Origin: CG2-30-36-16 sp964372115
GTDB taxonomy: Bacteria; Bacteroidota; Ignavibacteria; Ignavibacteriales; Ignavibacteriaceae
Assembly (NCBI GenBank): GCA_964372115.1
Contig: CAYJPN010000005.1
Location: 1-64,000, forward strand
Direction: 5' to 3'
DNA: 64,000 bases
Below the pieces are notes generated by a model. It was not told where the DNA came from. It saw only the letters and a program-made list of their open reading frames with translations, and ran no database searches. Positions 44,880-53,270 of this stretch are shown here, piece after piece. How positions within the stretch are numbered: position 1 is the stretch's first letter; each line of letters begins with the position of its first letter. Made by a program: the position numbers and the translations under genes.

Positions 44880-45546
44880 AAATATCCCGGCAGATGCCAA
44901 AAAAAAACTTAAGTACTTCGGGCAGGTAATTTTATTTGAAACTTCGGGAATTACCTATCCGGCGATATCAAGCCACCCCGATATTTTTTTCTGTATTGTT
45001 GACGACAAATTAGTTTACGCCCCAAATGTACCGCAAAAATATATTGAACAAATAGAAAAAGCAGGAATAAATATTAGAACAGGAAGTTCAAGTATTAAAA
45101 GCGGTTATCCGCTAAGCGCAAAATATAATGCTGTTACAACAAAAGAATATTTAATACACAACAAAAAGATAACCGATGATGTTATTGCAGACTTCTGCTT
45201 AAACAAAAAACATCTCGATGTAAAACAGGGTTACACGCGATGCAACTTGCTGCCGTTAAAAAGTAATCATTTTATTACTTCCGATAGAGGAATTGAAAAA
45301 AAACTTTTAAATGAAGGTTTGCAATGTTTGTTTGTTAAGCCGGAAGGTATTTTGCTCCCGGGTTTTGCTCATGGGTTTTTCGGCGGAACTTGCGGGGTTT
45401 ATGAGGATTTAATTTTTATTACCGGAAATCTTAAAAATCTTTCTGGCGGTGAGAAGATAAAATGTTTTCTAAATAAATTTAATTACAATATCATCGAACT
45501 CTACGATGGAAAACTTTTTGACGTTGGAAGCATTTTGATAATTTAG
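44851..45546 (+). CDS. Uncharacterised protein (DUF6873/GME-fold-like)
   Basis: 231 residues, no signal peptide or membrane segments. Conserved-looking segments are DVKQGYTRCNLLPL, FITSDRGIEKKLLNEG, LLPGFAHGFFGGTCGVYEDL and FITGNLKNLSGG. From memory this resembles the DUF6873 family, predicted to have the guanidine-modifying-enzyme (GME) fold; the assignment was not checked. Cys-containing GGTCG near residue 182 could be the nucleophile if so. The start lies 29 bases inside the radical SAM gene, implying coupled expression. Confidence 0.55.
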   Translation: MSLMLFIVNKNIPADAKKKLKYFGQVILFETSGITYPAISSHPDIFFCIVDDKLVYAPNVPQKYIEQIEKAGINIRTGSSSIKSGYPLSAKYNAVTTKEYLIHNKKITDDVIADFCLNKKHLDVKQGYTRCNLLPLKSNHFITSDRGIEKKLLNEGLQCLFVKPEGILLPGFAHGFFGGTCGVYEDLIFITGNLKNLSGGEKIKCFLNKFNYNIIELYDGKLFDVGSILII

Positions 45547-45655
45547 AAAAATTATTACTGTTGTTACTGCTTAATCCCATAGTGCAATTTCTCTATTTCA
45601 AAATCTTTTAGTTAAATTTACGCATCAATTATTTATTCAATTAACCGGGTGAAAG

Positions 45656-48004
45656 ATGAACACACATCTACGATTATTCATTATTTCAGTCATGCTGATA
45701 GTCCCGTCATTTCTTCAAGCAAACATAAAAAATGGCGAGAAGAAAACGATATCAATTGTACCGAGACCAGAAACAGTTATTCTTCTTGACGGAAATTTTA
45801 CTCTTGATGCGAATACCATAATTTCCAACGAGTCAAACACAGCAATGTTCGACAACACAATAAAATATTTTATAGATAAAATTTCGCCCGCAGTTGGTTT
45901 TAAGTTACAAACCGGTAGAAGTAATTCAAAAAACAATTCCATAATATTTGAAGAAAATAAAAATTTATCTTCCGAAGCTTATCAATTGAATATACACAAA
46001 GATAAAATTATAATTCAATCATCCTCTGCCGGGGGAGCGTTTTATGCTGTACAGTCGTTGCTGCAATTAATGCCGCCTCAAGTTTTTTCCGATAAAAAAG
46101 AAAATATTAGCTGGGATATTCCATGTGTGAATATTGAAGATGCACCACGTTATAAATGGCGGGGTATGCACCTCGATGTCTCCCGTCATTTTTTCCCGAA
46201 AGAATTTATAAAAAATTATATAGATTATATTGCAATGTACAAGCTGAATCGCTTTCACTGGCATCTGGTAGACGACCAGGGATGGCGTATTGAGATAAAA
46301 AAGTATCCGAAACTAACAGAGGTAGGCGCCTGGCGAGTTGATCGTGAAGATATAAGTTGGAGAGAAAGAGAAAGACAAAAAGAAGGTGAAGTACCGACTT
46401 ACGGCGGTTTTTACACACAGGAAGATATAAAAGAAATTGTAAATTACGCTGCCGAACGCCATGTAGAAATACTCCCCGAAATTGAAATGCCCGCGCATGT
46501 TCTTTCTGCATTATCCGCCTACCCAGAACTTTCCTGCAACAGCGGTCATTTGACGGTTCCCCCCGGCACCTACTGGCCGAATGTTGATATTTATTGCGCC
46601 GGTAAAGAAAAAACTTTTCAGTTTCTTGAAGATGTGCTAAACGAAGTAATCGAACTTTTCCCATGCAAATATATACATATCGGCGGTGATGAAGCGGATA
46701 AAACAGAGTGGAAAAAGTGCCAAGATTGCCAACGGAGAATAAAAGAAGAAGGATTAAAAGATGAAGCGGAACTTCAAAGTTATTTTGTAAAAAGAATTGA
46801 AAAATTTTTAATTTCAAAACATAAACGATTAATAGGGTGGGATGAAATTCTTGAAGGTGGTCTTGCGCCGGAAGCTACAGTTATGTCGTGGCGCGGTATG
46901 CAGGGCGGGATTGATGCGGCAAAGCAGGGACATGATGTAATTATGACGCCTATGGATTACTGCTATTTTAATTTTTATCAGGGAAAGCCACAGTTTGAGC
47001 CGGAAGCTTTCGGCGGGTATCTGCCTTTAAAAACCGTCTACCGGTTCGAACCCACACCGGCTGAACTATCTGAAAAAGAATCAAAACATATTCTCGGCGG
47101 GCAAGCAAATTTATGGAGTGAGTTTGTTGCGACACAAGAGATTGCCGAGTATATGATTTTTCCACGAATAGCCGCTCTTGCTGAAGTTGACTGGAGCAAA
47201 AAAGATTTGCGGGATTGGAATAATTTTGAATCAAGAATTAATCATCAGTTTGAAATTTATGATAATATGAAAGTGAACTATTCAAAAAGTATATATACTG
47301 TCTTCATAAAACCACAACCTGACGAAACAACTTCAACTTTATTTGCAACACTCGAATCTGAAAGCAGTTTACCAAATATTTATTATTCAACCGACGGCAG
47401 CAAACCCGGGGTCTCTTCTTTGGAATACAAAAAGCCGATAAAAATAGAAAATAATATTACTCTAAAAGCCGCGTCATTTATAAATGAAACTATGACAAGC
47501 AAAATTTCTGAGCAAAAATTTTGTATACATTCGGCGTTAATAAAAAAACCCCTTCTCAACTACAAGTACTCCGATAATTACAATGGCGGTGGGGATTACG
47601 GTTTAACTGATGGAATACTCGGCTCCGAAAATTATGGCGACGGTTGCTGGGTTGGTTTTTATGGGAATAATCTTGAAGCAGTAATTGACCTTGGTGAAAC
47701 AAAATTGATCAATAAAATATCAACCGGATTTCTGCAAAAAATTTCGTCGTGGATATTTTTACCATCAAAAGTAGAATATTACATTTCCACCGATGGAAAT
47801 AATTTTACATTAGCCGGTGAAGTGATAGACGATGGTTCCGGTGATAAAAAAGATACTATGAGAAAAACCTTTACTGTAGAAATAAACCCTGACGAATCGC
47901 AATATATAAAAGTTATCGCAAGGAGCATTGGTGTTTGCCCGGAAGGACACGCCGGTGCAGGTAAAAAGGCCTGGCTCTTCGCCGATGAAATAATCGTCGA
48001 ATAA
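45656..48004 (+). CDS. Exported beta-N-acetylhexosaminidase (GH20)
   Basis: 782 residues; signal peptide to about residue 22. A GH20b N-terminal domain precedes the catalytic barrel, which contains RYKWRGMHLDVSRHFFP, FHWHLVDDQGWRIEI and the catalytic pair HIGGDE (Asp345-Glu346; Asp polarises the substrate acetamido group, Glu is the acid). From about 550 follow a chitobiase-C/FN3-like domain (FATLESESSLPNIYYSTDGS) and an F5/8-type carbohydrate-binding domain to the end. It removes terminal GlcNAc/GalNAc from glycans or chitin fragments. Converges with an aspartylglucosaminidase gene. Confidence 0.92.
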   Translation: MNTHLRLFIISVMLIVPSFLQANIKNGEKKTISIVPRPETVILLDGNFTLDANTIISNESNTAMFDNTIKYFIDKISPAVGFKLQTGRSNSKNNSIIFEENKNLSSEAYQLNIHKDKIIIQSSSAGGAFYAVQSLLQLMPPQVFSDKKENISWDIPCVNIEDAPRYKWRGMHLDVSRHFFPKEFIKNYIDYIAMYKLNRFHWHLVDDQGWRIEIKKYPKLTEVGAWRVDREDISWRERERQKEGEVPTYGGFYTQEDIKEIVNYAAERHVEILPEIEMPAHVLSALSAYPELSCNSGHLTVPPGTYWPNVDIYCAGKEKTFQFLEDVLNEVIELFPCKYIHIGGDEADKTEWKKCQDCQRRIKEEGLKDEAELQSYFVKRIEKFLISKHKRLIGWDEILEGGLAPEATVMSWRGMQGGIDAAKQGHDVIMTPMDYCYFNFYQGKPQFEPEAFGGYLPLKTVYRFEPTPAELSEKESKHILGGQANLWSEFVATQEIAEYMIFPRIAALAEVDWSKKDLRDWNNFESRINHQFEIYDNMKVNYSKSIYTVFIKPQPDETTSTLFATLESESSLPNIYYSTDGSKPGVSSLEYKKPIKIENNITLKAASFINETMTSKISEQKFCIHSALIKKPLLNYKYSDNYNGGGDYGLTDGILGSENYGDGCWVGFYGNNLEAVIDLGETKLINKISTGFLQKISSWIFLPSKVEYYISTDGNNFTLAGEVIDDGSGDKKDTMRKTFTVEINPDESQYIKVIARSIGVCPEGHAGAGKKAWLFADEIIVE

Positions 48005-48030
48005 TACTCCGAATAAAAACTATTTAAAAA

Positions 48031-48058
48031 GGTAAAGCCGGTTAAAACCGGCTCTACC
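48031..48058. repeat. REP-like hairpin between convergent glycan-degrading genes
   Basis: GGTAAAGCCGGTT-AA-AACCGGCTCTACC: eight perfect pairs (AGCCGGTT/AACCGGCT) extended by GGTA/TACC. No T-run follows on either strand, so this is more like a palindromic intergenic repeat than a terminator, though it may slow polymerase from both sides. Confidence 0.55.
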
Positions 48059-48186
48059 ACTGCTATCGTTTAACTATGAATAGTAGTTATTTTCCCCCGA
48101 TAAACTAATCTTGTAAAAAAGATTTTATTTACACTATATATAGAAGAAAAAATCGTGATTTCGGAAAATGTTTTTTTTTACTTTTT

Positions 48187-49236
48187 TCAATTTTTATATA
48201 AAAATTCTGCTTCCAACAGTTTCCCAACCCCATTTTGGTTAATGGCAAAAGTTACGGGTCCGTAAATTGACGATGCTCCAAACTCACCGTTTTTGTTTAT
48301 CGCATAGTAAGATACATTAAAATTCGGTTGTCCGTTTTCTTTTAACAACGATTTTAATTTTGTATTTGCCACAACTCGTTTAACTCCGGCGGAACAAGCT
48401 TCGGTGGGTGACATTCCCTGCCGCATACATTCAACGACAAAAAAGCATGTCAAATTTTTTATATTTTCCTCTCCTCTGCCGGTAGAACCACAGGCGCCCA
48501 CATTGTTGTCTACATATAAACCTGCGCCAATGATCGGGCTGTCACCAACACGTCCTGGAATTTTAAAAGCAAGACCGCTTGTTGTGGTTACACCCGAAAT
48601 ATTCCCCGCCTTATCTATACCGAGACAAGTAATAGTTCCTGTAATTCCAAAAAATCTTCTAATTTCTTCCGGAACTTTTTCTTTGTTTTCGGGGGTAAAC
48701 CAATTGTCTTTGTTGCTGAGAGATTCCTTCCAGTAAAGCCAAATTTCTCTTGCTTTGTCGGTTAATAAATCTTCTTCCTTAAAACCGTGTGCTTTTGCAA
48801 ACTTCAGAGCCCCAATACCAACGAGCAAAGCATGATCGGTTCGCTCCATAACCAATTTGGCTACCTGAGAAGGATGTTTAATATTTTGCAAAGCTCCCAC
48901 CGCTCCAGTATTATTAGTAGGGCCGTGCATACAGCAAGAGTCTAGCTCAACAATACCATCTTCGTTGGGCAATCCTCCATAACCCACACTCATATCTTCC
49001 GGGTCGGCTTCAATAATATTTACACCGCTTATTACCGCGTCAATCGCGTCCGAGCCTTCACCCATAAGTTCTACAGCTCTGTTTACCGCACGTATGCCGT
49101 TGCCACTCGAAATTGCTATTGGGAATTCATTTTTTACTTGCACAGCACTTGCAGCGGCTTTTAATAAAGTTGGTTTCGAAACCATTGCGGCACCTACACC
49201 AATTGCCGCTGATTTAATAAAGGTGCTTCTTTTCAT
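48187..49236 (-). CDS. N4-(beta-N-acetylglucosaminyl)-L-asparaginase (aspartylglucosaminidase)
   Basis: 349 residues. The N-terminus MKRSTFIKSAAIGVGAAMVS is a Tat-like export signal (single Arg-Ser, weak). Ntn-hydrolase features are GTITCLGIDKAGNISGVTTT, in which autocleavage is expected before Thr201, and RVGDSPIIGAGLYVD plus GSTGRGE, the substrate-binding loops. The residue before the nucleophile is Gly rather than the Asp of the human enzyme, a variant common in bacterial homologues as I recall. It cuts the GlcNAc-Asn bond of glycoproteins and pairs functionally with the GH20 gene next to it. Confidence 0.9.
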   Translation of the reverse strand: MKRSTFIKSAAIGVGAAMVSKPTLLKAAASAVQVKNEFPIAISSGNGIRAVNRAVELMGEGSDAIDAVISGVNIIEADPEDMSVGYGGLPNEDGIVELDSCCMHGPTNNTGAVGALQNIKHPSQVAKLVMERTDHALLVGIGALKFAKAHGFKEEDLLTDKAREIWLYWKESLSNKDNWFTPENKEKVPEEIRRFFGITGTITCLGIDKAGNISGVTTTSGLAFKIPGRVGDSPIIGAGLYVDNNVGACGSTGRGEENIKNLTCFFVVECMRQGMSPTEACSAGVKRVVANTKLKSLLKENGQPNFNVSYYAINKNGEFGASSIYGPVTFAINQNGVGKLLEAEFLYKN

Positions 49237-49253
49237 ATTAGTATTCCGTAGAT

Positions 49254-49892
49254 TTATTTTTCAGTAGGGTTTTTCTTCCCGTTAATAAGTTTTTCAATAG
49301 TTGATTTTAGTCGATTTTGTTTCGTTTCCTCTTTTTTTGCATTCATAATCCAGGTTACATATTCTTTTTTATTCGTAAATGAAAGCGCATTAAAAAACTG
49401 ATTGGCTTTTTTGTTGTTTAATAGTAACATGTTTAATTCTTCGGGCAATGTAATTTCTCTCGTTTTCGGATTAATATATTTGTCCAACCCCGATGCATTT
49501 TTCCTTTTTACATTTGCCGCCGGTTTAATTCTAACAGCGGACCATTTATCGTCAATTGAAATTTGAGAGACCGGTCTATAACCGAATTCAGCAACAGCAA
49601 ACCAGCTTTCGTTCCTGCTCAAATCCGAATCTATTCCTGAATCTTTTTTGGGGTAACAAATCCAAAGAACACTTTCCGTTTTTATTCTTTTAATCATCAA
49701 CGGAATCAATTTATCAATATCTTTTTTTGAACGGGCAAAGGTTAGCACAAAATCTAATCCGGTACTAAGCCTTTTCGATGGTTCTGAGTTCGTCGGAAAA
49801 TTATTAAAAAGCGGCCCCAGATCATCCGGCAAGTGAATAACAGCAGCGTTATAGTTTTCTTTTAACTGCAATTTTTTGAATAGGACATCCAT
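49254..49892 (-). CDS. DUF3052-like/YdeI (OmdA)-type fusion protein
   Basis: 212 residues. The first ~110 (VLFKKLQLKENYNAAVIHLP, FVLTFARSKKDIDKLIPLM, VLWICYPKKDSG) resemble DUF3052-type proteins. The rest (EITLPEELNMLLLNNKKANQ, FFNALSFTNKKEYVTWIMNA then KKEETKQNRLKSTIEKL) is the YdeI/OmpD-associated 'bacteriocin-protection' family. Cytoplasmic. The function is not established. It precedes the asparaginase gene by 17 bases, so co-transcription is likely, but I see no functional link. Confidence 0.75.
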   Translation of the reverse strand: MDVLFKKLQLKENYNAAVIHLPDDLGPLFNNFPTNSEPSKRLSTGLDFVLTFARSKKDIDKLIPLMIKRIKTESVLWICYPKKDSGIDSDLSRNESWFAVAEFGYRPVSQISIDDKWSAVRIKPAANVKRKNASGLDKYINPKTREITLPEELNMLLLNNKKANQFFNALSFTNKKEYVTWIMNAKKEETKQNRLKSTIEKLINGKKNPTEK

Positions 49893-50059
49893 ATATAATC
49901 ATTCGCAATATTAATAATGATGGTGTTTGAAATTAATAATAATTAAAAGGCTAATCAATAAGTTGAAAAGAATTTTATTGGAACGAACTCGCCACGGGGT
50001 TGGTATGGTTAAGTATTTTCCGTTTGCAAAAAAAGCAAACTTCGTCTAAAAAATGAACA

Positions 50060-50391
50060 GCTGCCGTAAAAGATCTATCCGCGAATGTTTCAATTATATT
50101 TGGTCTCGTAGTTTTTTTATGTGCACTTGTTGTATATCCACTGCTAAATATCCAATTCGGGCACACATATCCTTATTCTCCAACTTTCGGACTACCCTGC
50201 CCGACAACTATATTAACTTTGTAATTTTAACATTTACAATCACAAAAATAAGATGGTACATTTATAATATTCCGTTAATCTGGTCGCTAATTGGTGTAAC
50301 AGCGGAATTAAATCTTAACATTTATGAAAATCTTGGTCTACTGGAGAGAAGGATTACAACTTCGATAATATTATTCAAACATATTACGTAA
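50060..50391 (+). pseudogene. Membrane protein remnant, DUF6064-like
   Basis: One frame reads VKDLSANVSIIFGLVVFLCA then LVVYPLLNIQFGHTYPYSPT and FGLPCPTTILTL to a stop at 50223; another frame continues NFVILTFTITKIRWYIYNIP then LIWSLIGVTAELNLNIYENL and GLLERR. GHxYPxxPTFGLPCPTTI followed by IPLIWSLIG is the signature I recall for DUF6064 membrane proteins. A frameshift separates the two halves and the N-terminal half is missing. Confidence 0.5.
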
Positions 50392-50400
50392 AAGTTTTAT

Positions 50401-50486
50401 CTCTGTGCAACTCTGTGGTTTCTCTGTGGCGCTCGGTGTAATAAAGACAAACAAATAACACAGAGAAACACAGAGCAGACACAGAG
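50401..50486. repeat. 86-base imperfect palindrome built of CTCTGTG blocks
   Basis: CTCTGTGCAACTCTGTGGTT with extension (50401-50429) is mirrored by 50458-50486 (CACAGAGAAACACAGAG core); about 24 of 29 positions pair. Each arm itself holds three CTCTGTG units. It resembles intergenic CTCTGTG repeats seen in many environmental genomes. No open frame. Confidence 0.7.
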
Positions 50487-50748
50487 TACCAAAGAGGAAA
50501 TATTTTTTTCCCCAGTTCTTGTGTAAGACGAGTTATTCACTAAAAAGAACAGAATAAAAATATTCTGCCTCATGAATCGATAATTTTGAATTTTTGCGCT
50601 TCAGGTTTAAATAACGTTATACTTAGTTTTTATAGAAAATAGTCATCAGAAAGCGAAAGCGTAATCCCTTTTAGATAATTTGTTGAAGCGCTTATTCACT
50701 AGAAAATTACAGCACACCTCAATTTGGAAATAATAACAGCAAAACGTA

Positions 50749-51771
50749 TTGCTTAAAAAATCAGCGGGCTTTATCTTCGTATGCAAAAATATTTTTATTA
50801 TTCACGGAGGATTTATCACCGGTACCGTCTGCCGATCTGAGAGCAAGGACTATTACGTAATAGATGAAATGAGTGGAGAACAGATAAGATGTTCGCTGAA
50901 AGGGAAATTCAAAAAAACGTACAATCTAAAAAAAGATAAACTTTACACAACGGATATAGCGGCTGTAGGAGATAAAGTTGAATTTGACATCAATAAGGAC
51001 GGCAGCGGTGTTATCCACAAAATATATCCGAGAAGAAATTATCTTTCCAGAAAATCTCCAAGGATAAAAGGGGCAAGCTACCGTGGAGAAAGACTTGAGC
51101 AAATTATAGCCGCCAACATCGACAACCTTTTTATTGTAAGCAGTATTTTGGAACCGCAATTTAATAATAAAGTGGTTGATAGATTTATTGTCGCCGGTGA
51201 AAGCAGTCAGTTAAATGTAAATATAATAATAAATAAAAAAGACCTTGATGATGATGAGCTTACAGAATTATGGCAGTCACTCTATTCGGGAATCGGGTAC
51301 AAAACAATTGCTACAAGCGTAAAAACGGGTGAGGCAATCGGGCAAATAAAAAAAATGCTTTTGGGGAAAAAAAACTTGTTCTGGGGACAATCGGGAGTGG
51401 GAAAATCATCGCTTCTAAATTTTTTGTTTCCGCATTTAGAACTCCAAACTGGAGAAATTAGCGCTTACTCAGACAAAGGCACACACACAACAGTAACCAG
51501 CGTAATGCACAAGGTTGATGAAAATACTTTTATAATTGATACTCCGGGAGTAAGAGAAATTGATCCGTTCGGGATAAAAAAGGAAGACCTTGGTCATTAT
51601 TTTGTTGAATTTAACGATTTTATGTCGGAATGCCACTTTAATACATGCACCCACCACCACGAACCAGGCTGCTCCGTAATAGAAGCAGTTGACTTGAATA
51701 ATATTTCGCTTGAGAGATACGACAGTTATTTGAGAATTCTCGATACAATTGAAGAAGATATTAACTTTTAG
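50749..51771 (+). CDS. rsgA: Ribosome small-subunit-dependent GTPase A
   Basis: 340 residues as framed. An OB-fold domain precedes a circularly permuted GTPase with motif order G4 (INKKDL), G1 (WGQSGVGKSSLLN), G3 (IDTPGVREI), then the zinc module CHFNTCTHHHEPGC. RsgA matures the 30S subunit. The TTG start at 50749 leaves ~20 extra residues; GGAGG at 50807 suggests initiation near residue 22 (ITGTVCRSES) at a non-ATG codon, so the start is uncertain. It lies 74 bases before menF but is functionally separate. Confidence 0.93.
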   Translation: MLKKSAGFIFVCKNIFIIHGGFITGTVCRSESKDYYVIDEMSGEQIRCSLKGKFKKTYNLKKDKLYTTDIAAVGDKVEFDINKDGSGVIHKIYPRRNYLSRKSPRIKGASYRGERLEQIIAANIDNLFIVSSILEPQFNNKVVDRFIVAGESSQLNVNIIINKKDLDDDELTELWQSLYSGIGYKTIATSVKTGEAIGQIKKMLLGKKNLFWGQSGVGKSSLLNFLFPHLELQTGEISAYSDKGTHTTVTSVMHKVDENTFIIDTPGVREIDPFGIKKEDLGHYFVEFNDFMSECHFNTCTHHHEPGCSVIEAVDLNNISLERYDSYLRILDTIEEDINF

Positions 51772-51845
51772 TGCTAAAATTTGTATCAGCAGTTTGAAAA
51801 CTTTTCATTTAAGTTTTATATTAACAGAAACTTATTTATAGATTA

Positions 51846-53270
51846 ATGGAAGACTTTATTTCGAATTCGGCAAATGCTTTTTCTACCTTTCTGTCAGAAA
51901 AAGAAAAAGAGCTTAAAAACCAGGTTAACCCGTACATAATAAGTTATGTACTTGATACTGAAAATACCCCGGAATTTTTTGAGCAGTTTGAGTTTATAAC
52001 CAATTTTGATTTAACTTTTTTTTACGAAAAGCCTGATGAACAGTTTTCTTTTTCAACGATTGGAAACTGTTTGGAATTTACGGAAAACGGCAGCGGCAGA
52101 TTTGCCGCATCTGTAAAAAAAATAAAGGAATGGCAAAACGGCTTAATTACAAATACGCAAAAATTTAAAAATTTTGTTTTTCCGCTCTTTGTTGGTGGGG
52201 CAAAATTTATGGTGGAACACTCCGATGAAAACTGGAAAGATTTTTCAGATTCCACGTGGTTTGTTCCTGATTTTTTGTTTTTAACAAAAGGTGTTGAAAA
52301 AAAAGTTATAATTAATCTCACTGCTAATCCCGGCAATTCAGCCGCGGGTTTGAGTAAAAAATTCGATGCAAAACTTCAGAGCCTTAAATCGATAAAACAA
52401 AATAAAGAGAACAATAACAAAGTAAAATTGCTTAGTGTTTTTGGTGATACTCCTAAAGACAAAAAAAAATGGAAACAGGCGGTTGAGTCGTCGCTGCAAA
52501 ATATTGAGAGCGGAGATATTGATAAAATTGTTCTTTCACGTAAAGTTGAGTTTTTGTTTTCGGGCGAGCAGAGTATAATCCCGCTTCAGAAAAAATTAAG
52601 GGATGCTTACCCAAATTGTTATAACTTTGTTTTTAGAAGGGGCAGCTCATATTTCTTCGGCGCAACGCCCGAAAGGCTTGCAAAATTTAACAAAAATGAG
52701 GTTGTTTTTGAGGCGCTCGCCGGCTCAGCGCCCCGTGGTAAAAATGAGAGCGAAGATATAGAAAATAAGAATGAAATTCTTCTGAATAATAAAAATAAAA
52801 ATGAACATAATTTTGTTGTTGAACATTTGAAAACAAAGAGCGAAAATTTTGTTCATAATTTTACCATACCCGATGAACCATCTGTGAAGATATTACCGAA
52901 CATTCAACATCTTTCGACAGAAATAAAATGCGAATTAAATGGAAATATTTCCCCTCTGCAATTAATAGATAAACTTTTTCCTACACCAGCTATTTGCGGC
53001 GCCCCGGGCGATAAAGCGCTGCAATTAATAAAAAAATACGAAACACATCAGCGTGGTTTATACTCGGGTCTTATAGGCTGGTTTAATTTTGAAGACGAAG
53101 GTGAATTTGTGATAGCAATTAGATCTGCGCTGCTTACGGGTAAAAAATTGTTTGCTTTTGCAGGCTGCGGAATTGTGAAGGAGTCTGACCCACTTGCTGA
53201 ATATTCTGAAACGGAGCTGAAGTTAAAACCAATAACTTCCCTCTTCCGGCAGGCTAATGAAAATAAATAG
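51846..53270 (+). CDS. menF: Isochorismate synthase
   Basis: 474 residues. The chorismate-binding C-terminal half shows DIDKIVLSRKVEF, PNCYNFVFRRGSSYFFGATPE (in part), FEALAGSAPRGKN, EHNFVVEHLK, PTPAICGAPGD and AFAGCGIVKESDP, which carry the Mg2+ and substrate residues. It converts chorismate to isochorismate, the first committed step of menaquinone synthesis. The stop lies 14 bases inside menD. Length is normal for MenF/EntC-type proteins. Confidence 0.93.
   Translation: MEDFISNSANAFSTFLSEKEKELKNQVNPYIISYVLDTENTPEFFEQFEFITNFDLTFFYEKPDEQFSFSTIGNCLEFTENGSGRFAASVKKIKEWQNGLITNTQKFKNFVFPLFVGGAKFMVEHSDENWKDFSDSTWFVPDFLFLTKGVEKKVIINLTANPGNSAAGLSKKFDAKLQSLKSIKQNKENNNKVKLLSVFGDTPKDKKKWKQAVESSLQNIESGDIDKIVLSRKVEFLFSGEQSIIPLQKKLRDAYPNCYNFVFRRGSSYFFGATPERLAKFNKNEVVFEALAGSAPRGKNESEDIENKNEILLNNKNKNEHNFVVEHLKTKSENFVHNFTIPDEPSVKILPNIQHLSTEIKCELNGNISPLQLIDKLFPTPAICGAPGDKALQLIKKYETHQRGLYSGLIGWFNFEDEGEFVIAIRSALLTGKKLFAFAGCGIVKESDPLAEYSETELKLKPITSLFRQANENK

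Noticed and set aside
47030..47060. tRNA-like GGTTCGAACCC stretch
   Set aside because: It lies in the reading frame of the GH20 gene and no acceptor or anticodon arms surround it; no tRNA gene was recognised anywhere in the window.
50053..50391. 112-codon plus-strand frame
   Set aside because: Only its second half is protein-like; the first half makes sense in another frame, so it is a frameshifted DUF6064-like remnant, not an intact gene.
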